DNA from: Hyphomicrobiales bacterium
Lineage (GTDB): Bacteria; Pseudomonadota; Alphaproteobacteria; Rhizobiales; Xanthobacteraceae
Direction: 5' to 3'
Length of the DNA stretch: 5,267 nucleotides
NCBI GenBank assembly: GCA_026400425.1
Contig: JAPLPC010000066.1
Span: 1 to 5,267 of the forward strand
Shown piece after piece: positions 1 to 4,963 of the stretch (position 1 is the stretch's first letter; every line of letters starts with the position of its first letter). The position numbers and the translations under genes are program-made. The notes under the pieces are model-generated. The model was given only the letters and a program-made list of their open reading frames with translations. It did no database searches and was not told the origin of the DNA.

Positions 1-263
1 CCAGCCATCCCGGCAAATTGCAGATCCGCCTGCAGGATCCCGACACAGCGAGCGCGCGCGCCGGCATCGGCGCCTGCACCGGCGACAGCGGCGGCCCGGT
101 GCTGCAGCGGCAGAACGGCCGCAACGTCATCATCGGCGTGATCTCATGGTCCACCGGCGCCAAAAACAGCGCCGGCTGCGGCGGCCTCACCGGCGTCACC
201 CCGCTGACGCTGTATCGCGACTGGATCGTGCAGACCGCCAAAGCCTGGGGCGTCACGCTGTAG
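1..263 (+). CDS. Trypsin-like (S1 family) serine protease, C-terminal fragment
   Basis: The gene enters from the left edge; the first complete codon is at position 3, so the true start is outside the window. The fragment carries the chymotrypsin-fold signature GACTGDSGGPV, with GDSGGP at 81-98, which holds the nucleophilic serine of the Asp-His-Ser triad. It is followed by the usual strand after the active site (NVIIGVISWS) and a closing segment with CGGLTGVTPL and YRDWI typical of the last strand and C-terminal helix. Cysteines in ACTGD and AGCGG sit where S1 proteases form disulfides, which fits an exported enzyme, though any signal peptide would be upstream. The His and Asp of the triad are not visible, so activity cannot be judged. 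The open frame at the edge means the TTG at 18 is an internal codon, not a start. The fold assignment is firm; substrate is unknown. Confidence 0.9.
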   Translation, partial: SHPGKLQIRLQDPDTASARAGIGACTGDSGGPVLQRQNGRNVIIGVISWSTGAKNSAGCGGLTGVTPLTLYRDWIVQTAKAWGVTL

Positions 264-280
264 CGCCTTGAGCCTTGCAG

Positions 281-357
281 GGTGGGCAAAGGCGCCTTCG
301 CCGTGCCCACCATCCCATGCGCAATCATCAGTGGTGGGCACGCTCCGCTTGGCCCAC
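281..357. repeat. Tandem GGTGGGC-type palindromic intergenic repeat
   Basis: Two palindromes lie in tandem. The first has arms GGTGGGCA (281-288) and TGCCCACC (304-311), with an inner GGCG/CGCC stem. The second has GTGGGC (334-339) and GCCCAC (352-357). The inner arms of the pair are also perfectly complementary: CGTGCCCACC (302-311) and GGTGGGCACG (333-342). Two alternative folds are therefore possible. Similar GGTGGGCA...TGCCCACC elements are, from memory, common between genes in Bradyrhizobium and relatives. It begins 18 bases after the protease stop and may act as that gene's transcription terminator, although no T-tract follows. Confidence 0.7.
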
Positions 358-425
358 TCTACGGTCAGCGCCAGGCGCCCCTCGTTAACCTTCGTCAACG
401 CGTTCTCCGCTATTCTTGGCGAATC

Positions 426-740
426 ATGCGCAGCCTCGCCCTCATCCTGCTTCTCGCCATCACCACCACGGCCGACGCCGCCGATCTCGCCGGCCACTCG
501 CGCCTCGGCGCCGTGTTCGCCGAACCGGTGCCGCCCACCCGCCGCACCATGGTGGTGGCGCGCGAAAAGCCGGTCGAGGAACCGATCGTCACCTATGCGC
601 CGGAGGTCGATGTCCGATCGATCGTGCACGGCTATTACGGCAAGCCGAATTCGTATTATTATCGCTCCTATTACGGCACCCGGCCGGAGACCATCTTCAG
701 CCGCGCGCCCTATGGCTGCGGCAGCTACGGCTATTGCTGA
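426..740 (+). CDS. Small exported Tyr/Gly-rich protein of unknown function
   Basis: This 104-residue protein begins MRSLALILLLAITTTADAAD: a positive N-terminus, a hydrophobic core and an A-D-A junction that reads as a Sec signal peptide cut near residue 19. That export signal is the reason for choosing ATG 426 over the in-frame GTG at 282, which lies inside the palindromic repeat and would bury the signal. The mature part is about 85 residues. A Pro/Val-rich stretch is followed by a tail rich in Tyr and Gly (GYYGKPNSYYYRSYYG, then YGCGSYGYC) with two cysteines. No enzymatic motif is visible. Short exported Tyr/Gly-rich proteins of this kind occur in rhizobia as uncharacterised envelope proteins. 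The ribosome-binding site is weak (GGCGA just upstream). A periplasmic or surface location is inferred from the signal peptide. Confidence 0.75.
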   Translation: MRSLALILLLAITTTADAADLAGHSRLGAVFAEPVPPTRRTMVVAREKPVEEPIVTYAPEVDVRSIVHGYYGKPNSYYYRSYYGTRPETIFSRAPYGCGSYGYC

Positions 741-762
741 GCCGGCCGGCGGCGACGGCAAC

Positions 763-783
763 GAGGCCTGGCGCCTGGGCCTC
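763..783 (+). terminator. Possible hairpin after the exported-protein gene
   Basis: Arms GAGGCC (763-768) and GGCCTC (778-783) pair perfectly around a 9-base loop, 22 bases after the stop at 740. There is no T-tract, so an intrinsic terminator is only possible. The rest of 741-858 shows nothing else recognisable apart from the ribosome-binding site of the next gene. Confidence 0.3.
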
Positions 784-847
784 AATGCTTTGTGAACGGA
801 CAAGCGCGAAACGCATCACCACATCAGGAAGTAGCTTTTCAAAGGTG

Positions 848-861
848 AGGAAAGCCACTTG
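848..861 (+). promoter_or_regulatory. Ribosome-binding site that selects a TTG start
   Basis: The AAGGTGAGG run (842-850) is complementary to the 16S rRNA tail. It lies 8 bases before TTG at 859, the ideal range, and decides the start of the 70-residue gene. Confidence 0.6.
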
Positions 862-1071
862 GGCAAGCAAGAGAAGACCGAAGCCGAACTCGAGGAGATG
901 ATCGCCCAGCGCATCGTCGTCGGCGGCGTCTATGTCTCCGTCCGCGCCGACCCCGTGCTCGGCTGGCGCCCCATGGTCATCACCGCCCCGAAACACGCGA
1001 CCTATGCGCAGAAGATGGCGGACGATGTCGCAGCCGAGCTAAGGAAGAAGTTTGTGTTGAAGGGGGAGTAA
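859..1071 (+). CDS. Conserved-type small hypothetical protein, 70 aa
   Basis: A short soluble protein starting MGKQEKTEAELEEMIAQRI, with an acidic N-terminal helix (about residues 6-19). A central beta-like stretch follows (VVGGVYVSVRADP, then WRPMVITAP), and a C-terminal helix about residues 48-66 (YAQKMADDVAAELRKKF). The start is TTG at 859, supported by a strong Shine-Dalgarno sequence AAGGTGAGG at 842-850 with 8 bases of spacing; no ATG gives a comparable fit. There is no signal peptide, membrane segment or cysteine, so it is probably cytosolic. I do not recognise a characterised family and assign no function. It converges with the DUF2019 gene at 1094, the stops being 22 bases apart. Confidence 0.7.
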   Translation: MGKQEKTEAELEEMIAQRIVVGGVYVSVRADPVLGWRPMVITAPKHATYAQKMADDVAAELRKKFVLKGE

Positions 1072-1086
1072 GGTCGGACATCTCGC

Positions 1087-1103
1087 GCCGACGCTATGTC
1101 GGC
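1087..1103. terminator. Small hairpin between convergent genes
   Basis: GCCGAC (1087-1092) and GTCGGC (1098-1103) form a perfect 6-bp stem with a 5-base loop between the convergent stops at 1071 and 1094, overlapping the last codons of the DUF2019 gene. It could help end transcription from both sides. The stem is short and there is no T-run, so this is tentative. Confidence 0.3.
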
Positions 1104-1465
1104 TTGAACACTCCCCGCTCCAGATTTCGAAGGCACATCCCAGCATCCGCTGAGTAAGGAAGGCGATGCGAGTCCGCGATGTGCTGAAGTTGAGCCCTTG
1201 CTCCCTCAGGAGCGACAGCCAGGGTCAGCTTGGCCGCTTGGACTCGCACATGGAAATTGGCGTGACCGTAGAGATTGACCAGCTGTGTTCGCTGGTCACC
1301 GTCCCGCATCTTCAGTTCATTTGTGACGTCGATCATCCGCTCGTACAGACGATTATACTTCGCGTATTGCCCGTGCAATCCAGCTTCGTCCTCAGCGAGA
1401 GTGACTTTGACGAACTCGTGGACAAGCTCGGCGGTCGTCAATTCGCTGATGTGTCGGCGCGTCAT
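1094..1465 (-). CDS. DUF2019 family protein, HEAT-like; candidate orphan immunity protein
   Basis: A 123-residue soluble protein. Its N-terminal helix (ISELTTAELVHEF) and the signatures AKYNRLYERM (residues 35-44), ELKMRDGDQR (50-59) and the HEAT-like block LYGHANFHVRVQAAKLTLAV (65-84) match what I know of DUF2019. The end, DAGMCLRNLERGVFKP, also fits the family. It aligns without gaps to the neighbour at 1646-2017 (also 123 residues), about 45% identical by hand count. No toxin gene precedes it here: 180 bases of non-coding DNA and the neighbour's terminator separate the two, so it must be transcribed separately. I saw no convincing promoter. Its start context, TGAAGCCATGA, is the same 11 bases as the toxin-immunity junction of the neighbour. 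DUF2019 proteins often follow toxin genes, so an immunity role is inferred, and not proven. Confidence 0.85.
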   Translation of the reverse strand: MTRRHISELTTAELVHEFVKVTLAEDEAGLHGQYAKYNRLYERMIDVTNELKMRDGDQRTQLVNLYGHANFHVRVQAAKLTLAVAPEGARAQLQHIADSHRLPYSADAGMCLRNLERGVFKPT

Positions 1466-1645
1466 GGCTTCAATAGCTTAGAGCGCGGAGGCCGATAGCA
1501 CAACGATGGCTATGCCGTTCCCGCTGAAACAGTGTCGCTGAGAGCGTCAAGTGCCGAGGCGCGGCCGCTGTCCGATCAATAGCCTTCCCCCTCGTCCGCA
1601 CGCGATAGAAAAAACTAAAGCCCGTCAGCTTTAATGGCGGTGACC
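1466..1645. other. Spacer between the two DUF2019 genes
   Basis: This 180-base spacer holds the rho-independent terminator of the upstream operon (1609-1633). Beyond that I see no gene. The frame that would overlap the downstream ATG as ATGA reads K-L-L-K-P-stop at its very end, like the toxin C-terminus VLKP. A TAG lies about 15 codons upstream, and nothing else resembles the toxin. Confidence 0.5.
1609..1633 (-). terminator. Rho-independent terminator of the toxin-immunity operon
   Basis: On the - strand, TAAAGC, a 6-base loop and GCTTTA (1633 down to 1616) are followed at once by GT6 (U-tract from the A-run at 1609-1614). It starts 12 bases past the stop of the DUF2019 gene at 1646. This is the clearest intrinsic terminator in the window and closes the 2853-1646 operon before the second DUF2019 gene. 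Confidence 0.8.
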
Positions 1646-2017
1646 TCACTCAGGAACGTATCGACCGTCACTTAAATAGAGCAACGTGAATCCGGCATCT
1701 CCGGCCTGTGGAAATTCACGCCGATCGATGATCATCTGAAGCGCCGCACGCGACTCCTTTGGCAGGACCACCAATGTGGCATTCGCCGCTTCCAGCCGAA
1801 CCTGTGGATTAGGATGATTGTAAAGCGCATGGAGCGCACGGCGCTGGTCACCGTCGCGCGACTTCAATTCCGTCTTTAAGGCATCGATCTTCAAATAGAG
1901 GCGATTGACCTTTGCGATCTCGCCGCCCACGAGCGCGTGGCCTCTCGCGAGAGACAAGGCCTGAAATTGCTCGACAATCTCCAGCACAGTCTGATGTGAA
2001 ATATCAGGACGTTTCAT
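1646..2017 (-). CDS. DUF2019 family protein, probable immunity partner of the upstream toxin
   Basis: A 123-residue soluble protein beginning MKRPDISHQTVLEIVEQF. DUF2019 hallmarks are AKVNRLYLKI (35-44), ELKSRDGDQR (50-59), the HEAT-like block LYNHPNPQVRLEAANATLVV (65-84) and a QAGDAGFTLLYL segment near the end. Its ATG shares ATGA with the stop of the gene at 2014-2853, so the two are translationally coupled; an AGGTG ribosome-binding site lies in the toxin's last codons. An intrinsic terminator follows 12 bases after the stop, giving a clean two-gene unit. Short HEAT-like proteins placed directly after nuclease-toxin genes usually bind and block the toxin. Direct inhibition of the upstream HNH-like domain is therefore the best inference, but the sequence does not prove it. 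Confidence 0.88.
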   Translation of the reverse strand: MKRPDISHQTVLEIVEQFQALSLARGHALVGGEIAKVNRLYLKIDALKTELKSRDGDQRRALHALYNHPNPQVRLEAANATLVVLPKESRAALQMIIDRREFPQAGDAGFTLLYLSDGRYVPE

Positions 2018-2853
2018 GGCTTCAGCACCTGGAAGAGAATCAAGGCTTCCCGTCCGACACGGGCATGTTCATCCGACGACTTATCAGCGAGATATTGACG
2101 CGGTGACATGCCACCATACTTCTCATTGGACGTTCGATACCAACGTGAAATGTCATAGTGTTTGAAAGTCGGAATTCTAACACGATTGCCCGGTGCGTCG
2201 ATCTGGGATTGGATAAATCCGCGCCGCTTGGATACATGCTGCTCCATCTTATAGTGATGGATTTCAGTCCCAGGTCGCGGCACGTCCACCGCAGCCTCCA
2301 ACTCCTGCATCGTTTTCGGCGGATCGAGCGAAGTGACGATCTCTTGTGCTTTCTCTCGTACCCAGCTCCTTAATCCAAGTATGCTGATAAATAGACTAAC
2401 AGCTCCGAACGCGCGGACTGCCAGCGCGCGGGCTATCCAGTTTGCAGCGGCGCGCAGGATTGTAGAAGGAGAGCGATTTGGCTTTGCTTCTGGGATTTCG
2501 GGGGGATCCTCAAGCGAAGGGCCGCCGTTGCCCGGATAACTTGACGACCCGCTAGCGGCGACCAAGAAATCATTCGGGCCGCCACCGCCGGAGCCCTCTC
2601 CCTCATCATCTTCAGTCCTAGATGTAGAGATGTACACCCGGGGCAGGCCGCTATCTGATTGCGTTTCTCCGTCCTGCGTCCCAAAAGTGAATTGCCCCCC
2701 GCCCTCTTCACCCGCTTCTATGCGCGGCTGATCATCCCACTTCCGCTCTGGTACGGAAAAGCGCGAAGCATCCGGCCGCAAATAGCGTCCGCCATCCGGA
2801 CGCATGAACCGACATCGCTGGTAATGCAGCCAGGCGTTCATGCGTTCACCCAT
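2014..2853 (-). CDS. Putative polymorphic toxin with C-terminal HNH-like nuclease domain
   Basis: A 279-residue protein in three parts. Residues 1-60 are basic and aromatic (AWLHYQRCRFMRPD, YLRPDASRF) and end in PRIEAGEEGGGQFTFG. This resembles a PR-x-x-AG-x-x-x-GGQ-(W/F)T motif that I associate with toxin-like proteins near alphaproteobacterial phage/GTA genes. Residues 60-130 are a Gly/Ser/Asp/Glu/Pro linker, probably disordered. Residues 131-165 include a moderately hydrophobic segment (AFGAVSLFISILGL). Residues 190-279 are the presumed effector: HH at 199-200, EQ 204-205, Asn223 in PGNRVRIPTFKH, His232, then GGMSPRQYL and a VLKP end. The H-N-H spacing suggests a His-Me finger nuclease that cuts nucleic acid with a metal ion. 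Two starts are near, ATG 2853 and ATG 2841, neither with a strong ribosome-binding site. G+C is lower than in the capsid gene. The coding call is firm, the nuclease call moderate. Confidence 0.75.
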   Translation of the reverse strand: MGERMNAWLHYQRCRFMRPDGGRYLRPDASRFSVPERKWDDQPRIEAGEEGGGQFTFGTQDGETQSDSGLPRVYISTSRTEDDEGEGSGGGGPNDFLVAASGSSSYPGNGGPSLEDPPEIPEAKPNRSPSTILRAAANWIARALAVRAFGAVSLFISILGLRSWVREKAQEIVTSLDPPKTMQELEAAVDVPRPGTEIHHYKMEQHVSKRRGFIQSQIDAPGNRVRIPTFKHYDISRWYRTSNEKYGGMSPRQYLADKSSDEHARVGREALILFQVLKP

Positions 2854-2900
2854 GACAACGACGATGTCGGAGAACTCATCGAAATCGACGTCGCCGCCAT

Positions 2901-2967
2901 CGCGTGACGTCGTCCCCTCTCCCGCTTGCGGGGGAGGGGTAGGGAGGGGGCGCCCCGCGTGACGTCG
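2901..2967. repeat. Palindromic element between 12-bp direct repeats
   Basis: CGCGTGACGTCG occurs exactly at 2901-2912 and 2956-2967. Between the copies lies a 43-bp element with a strong hairpin and a G-rich tail (GGGGAGGGGTAGGGAGGGGG). CCCTCTCCCGC...GGGAGAGGG elements are, from memory, common dispersed repeats in Rhizobiales. The flanking repeats look like a target duplication or the result of slippage or rearrangement. The element sits in the leader of the toxin gene. Confidence 0.6.
2914..2939. terminator. Strong GC hairpin between capsid and toxin genes
   Basis: CCCCTCTCCCGC (2914-2925) pairs with GCGGGGGAGGGG (2928-2939) with one mismatch and a minimal loop. On the - strand it would form downstream of the capsid gene and 61 bases before the toxin ATG. 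No T-tract follows, so termination or mRNA stabilisation are both possible. Confidence 0.4.
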
Positions 2968-3024
2968 GCGCGTGTGGCTGCCCTACCCGGCTTCGTCTTG
3001 CGAGCTCCACCGGGGCGTGGCGCC

Positions 3025-3052
3025 GGCCCTCTCCGCGTGCGGAAAGAGAGCC
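3025..3052 (-). terminator. Hairpin directly after the capsid gene
   Basis: On the - strand, GGCTCTCTTTCCGC (3052-3039) pairs with GCGGAGAGGGCC (3036-3025) in 12 pairs, including one G-T, with a two-T bulge and a 2-base loop. It lies 8 bases beyond the capsid stop at 3061. Placement suits an end-of-transcript signal, but no U-run follows. The remaining spacer to 2854 holds the other hairpin and repeat element and no gene I can support. Confidence 0.5.
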
Positions 3053-3060
3053 AAGCGCGC

Positions 3061-4311
3061 TCAGCTCGCCGCCATCTTCAGCAGCTTGATCGCATCGAAA
3101 TCCTGCACGCCGCCGCCGACGCGCTTCGTCGTGTAGAACAGCACATAGGGTTTCGAGCTGTAGGGATCGCGCAGCACGCGGACGCCGATGCGGTCGACGA
3201 TCAGATAGCCGCGCTGGAAATCGCCGAACGCCACCGACAAAGTATTGGCCGCGACATCCGGCATCTCTTCGGCTTCCACCACGGGGAACGTCATCAGCGT
3301 GGCGCGGCCGCCGCTCTGGGCCGGCGGCTGCCACAGATAGGCACCGGTGGAGTCCTTGAACTTGCGGATCGACGCCTGGGTCTTGCGGTTCATCACGAAC
3401 GAGCCGTTCTGGCGATAGCCGGCCTTCAGCGCGTAGATCAGATCGACCAGCGTGTCCGACGGGTTCGACGCCGCAAACGCGCCAGCAGCGCCCGAGGCGA
3501 GATAGCCGAGATTGCCCCAGCTCCACGACGCATTCGCAACGGTCGGATAGGTGAGAAACCCCTTCGGCTTGTTGACGCCGTCGCCACCGACGAAGGCCGC
3601 GCCCTCCTGCATGGCGAAGACGAGTTCGACCTCGGCGGCAATCCACTGGTCGAGATCGACGGCGCTGTCATCGAGCAGCGTCGCCGTCGCGGCCGGCATC
3701 GCATACAGCTCCATCGCCGGAAACGATAAAGCTTCCAGATTCGGTGACGCCGTCTGCGGCCGCGCATCGGTCTCGCCGACCCAGCCGGTCGCCGGCCCCG
3801 TGGTCATGAACGGCTTCTTGTAGACGCTGCTCGAGATCTCGCGCACCGACGCGATGCTGCGGATCGGTGAGATCGCCGCCAGCCGCGACGCGATGGTGCG
3901 TTCGAGCTCGGGCGGCACCAGATGTCCGCCATCGGCATCGGAGCCGATCGACATCGCCTTGGTCTCGAGCGTGCGTAGCGCCTCGACATCGCCGGAGCGC
4001 ACATAGGCATCGAACGCGCTCTTGTGCTCGCGCGCGGTCGTATCGCGGGAGGCGCGCGGCCCGCCGATGCCCGGGCGCGCGCCGCGCAGCACGATATCAT
4101 CCATCCGCCGCTGCTGCGCGTCGAGCGCCGCATTGATGCGATCAACCTTCTGCTCCAGCAGCACGTCGCCGCGCTTGTGCTCGATTTCGGCCAGCCGCTC
4201 GTCATTGGCGGATTTGAAATCCTCGAAGGTCTGGCGCAGCTCGTCGAAGCCGTCGCGCGCGGCGAAGCCGGCCTTGTGTTCGGGGGCAGCATCGGTGAGG
4301 TCGAAATTCAT
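3061..4311 (-). CDS. HK97-fold major capsid protein, gene transfer agent g5-like
   Basis: This 416-residue protein forms the shell of phage or GTA heads. Residues about 22-72 are a charged predicted coiled coil (DELRQTFEDFKSANDERL...), the N-terminal scaffold-like delta region that a prohead protease normally removes. A linker at 75-95 follows, then the shell domain. Recognisable HK97 blocks are LETKAMSIGSDADGGHLVPP (115-134), the E-loop region about 160-200, AAFVGGDGVNKPKGFL (238-253), SFVMNRKTQASIRKF (304-318) and GDFQRGYLIVDRIGVRVLRD (363-382). The ending SKPYVLFYTTKRVGG...IKLLKMAAS closely recalls the Rhodobacter GTA capsid g5. ATG 4311 was chosen because GGAGA lies 7 bases upstream and homologues begin M-N-x-D-L-T-D; the in-frame ATG at 4365 adds an unlikely Cys/His/Pro extension. 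The frame is intact. Neither protease nor portal gene is adjacent; toxin-type genes occupy both sides. Confidence 0.93.
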   Translation of the reverse strand: MNFDLTDAAPEHKAGFAARDGFDELRQTFEDFKSANDERLAEIEHKRGDVLLEQKVDRINAALDAQQRRMDDIVLRGARPGIGGPRASRDTTAREHKSAFDAYVRSGDVEALRTLETKAMSIGSDADGGHLVPPELERTIASRLAAISPIRSIASVREISSSVYKKPFMTTGPATGWVGETDARPQTASPNLEALSFPAMELYAMPAATATLLDDSAVDLDQWIAAEVELVFAMQEGAAFVGGDGVNKPKGFLTYPTVANASWSWGNLGYLASGAAGAFAASNPSDTLVDLIYALKAGYRQNGSFVMNRKTQASIRKFKDSTGAYLWQPPAQSGGRATLMTFPVVEAEEMPDVAANTLSVAFGDFQRGYLIVDRIGVRVLRDPYSSKPYVLFYTTKRVGGGVQDFDAIKLLKMAAS

Positions 4312-4499
4312 TGATGGTCTCCATGGGGGCTGGTGGGTGACTGGATGACAGGCACGCGCATGCAACGCGCCGCTTTGCAGGGCACGCGATGAAAGAGATG
4401 GATGAGCGGACGAGCCGCTTGAGCTCTTCTAGATTGGGGACGCTAGTGGATCGCAGCTTGTAGACCGGCGCGGAAGCGGCTTCGACGGCCTGCTATGGA
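4312..4499. other. Spacer between immunity gene and capsid gene
   Basis: 188 bases without a start-to-stop gene. It carries the capsid ribosome-binding site (GGAGA, 4323-4319). On the - strand, from 4492 to about 4376, there is a stop-free run of about 39 codons with plausible composition (NLEELKRLVRSSISF inside it), but it opens just after a TAG and has no ATG, GTG or TTG. It may be a gene remnant or chance. Confidence 0.4.
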
Positions 4500-4952
4500 T
4501 CAATGATCTCGCTTCCTCGTCGCATCCATCAAGATTCTCACGCGCCTGTTGACCCGCTCGACCTCGTCAGATGCTTTGGCGCCGAAAATGATATTCTGAA
4601 ATCTGGCAGGCAAGTATTCACGCCGTAGATCATCGACCATTCTATCGCGATAGACGAGCACGCCCATACCTGGCCACTCGTCCTCCTTGCCCACAACGTC
4701 GACACGGATCGTGATGCACCAATGGGGAAATCGGGGTAACAAATCCTGCAATGCGCCGAGGATCACAGGATGAAAAAGCTGAAGATTCTGGAATTCGAGT
4801 TGTTGGGAGTAACGCCCCCAATTCTCATCAAGCAGCCAATAATCGCCCTGCCTCAGATGGTTCTTTACGCCGTAGCGATCGAGGATGCGGGTTATGGCAT
4901 CATGAAGAAGATGCCAGTCTCGCTGTTGCTCGGCTTGCAAATCCGCACTCAT
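4500..4952 (-). CDS. Probable immunity protein for the adjacent effector
   Basis: A 150-residue soluble protein with no signal peptide or membrane segment. The N-terminal helix (QQRDWHLLHDAITRILDRYG, residues 9-28) leads to a beta-rich core. Its notable parts are GDYWLLDENWG (36-46), a hydrophobic helix VILGALQDLLPRFPHWCI (63-80), strand ITIRVDV (80-86) and WPGMGVLVYRDRMVDDLRREYLP (93-115, a conserved-looking strand-helix unit). A DYW-D-NWG...LQ-LL...W-I-V-D...WP-MG layout is, from memory, shared by small proteins found after toxin genes in proteobacteria. The gene begins 11 bases after the stop of the effector fragment at 4964, with AGAGGG as ribosome-binding site, so the two are co-transcribed. 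Immunity function is inferred from size, fold type and position. I cannot name the family; the gene is unlike DUF2019. Confidence 0.7.
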   Translation of the reverse strand: MSADLQAEQQRDWHLLHDAITRILDRYGVKNHLRQGDYWLLDENWGRYSQQLEFQNLQLFHPVILGALQDLLPRFPHWCITIRVDVVGKEDEWPGMGVLVYRDRMVDDLRREYLPARFQNIIFGAKASDEVERVNRRVRILMDATRKRDH

Positions 4953-4963
4953 GACCCAGCCCT

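Noticed and set aside
282..425. GTG start at 282 extending the exported protein by 48 residues
   Set aside because: The extension lies across the palindromic repeat and would bury the clear signal peptide beginning at ATG 426.
144..803. 219-codon - strand frame opposite the protease end and exported protein
   Set aside because: Its Ala/Gly/Arg-rich composition is typical of antisense shadows, and it crosses two supported genes and a repeat.
1500..1550. TTGACG (- strand, 1550-1545) as a promoter -35 for the second DUF2019 gene
   Set aside because: No acceptable -10 box lies 16-18 bases downstream, so it is probably chance.
2876..3646. Long - strand frame of 256 codons across the capsid gene
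   Set aside because: Arg-rich shadow frame of the GC-rich capsid gene, running through its terminator and the palindromic element.
2926..3729. Long + strand frame of 267 codons opposite the capsid gene
   Set aside because: Antisense shadow in GC-rich DNA with no recognisable domain; the capsid reading is unambiguous.
4312..4365. ATG 4365 as the capsid start
   Set aside because: It adds 18 residues unlike capsid N-termini and lacks the ribosome-binding site found before ATG 4311.
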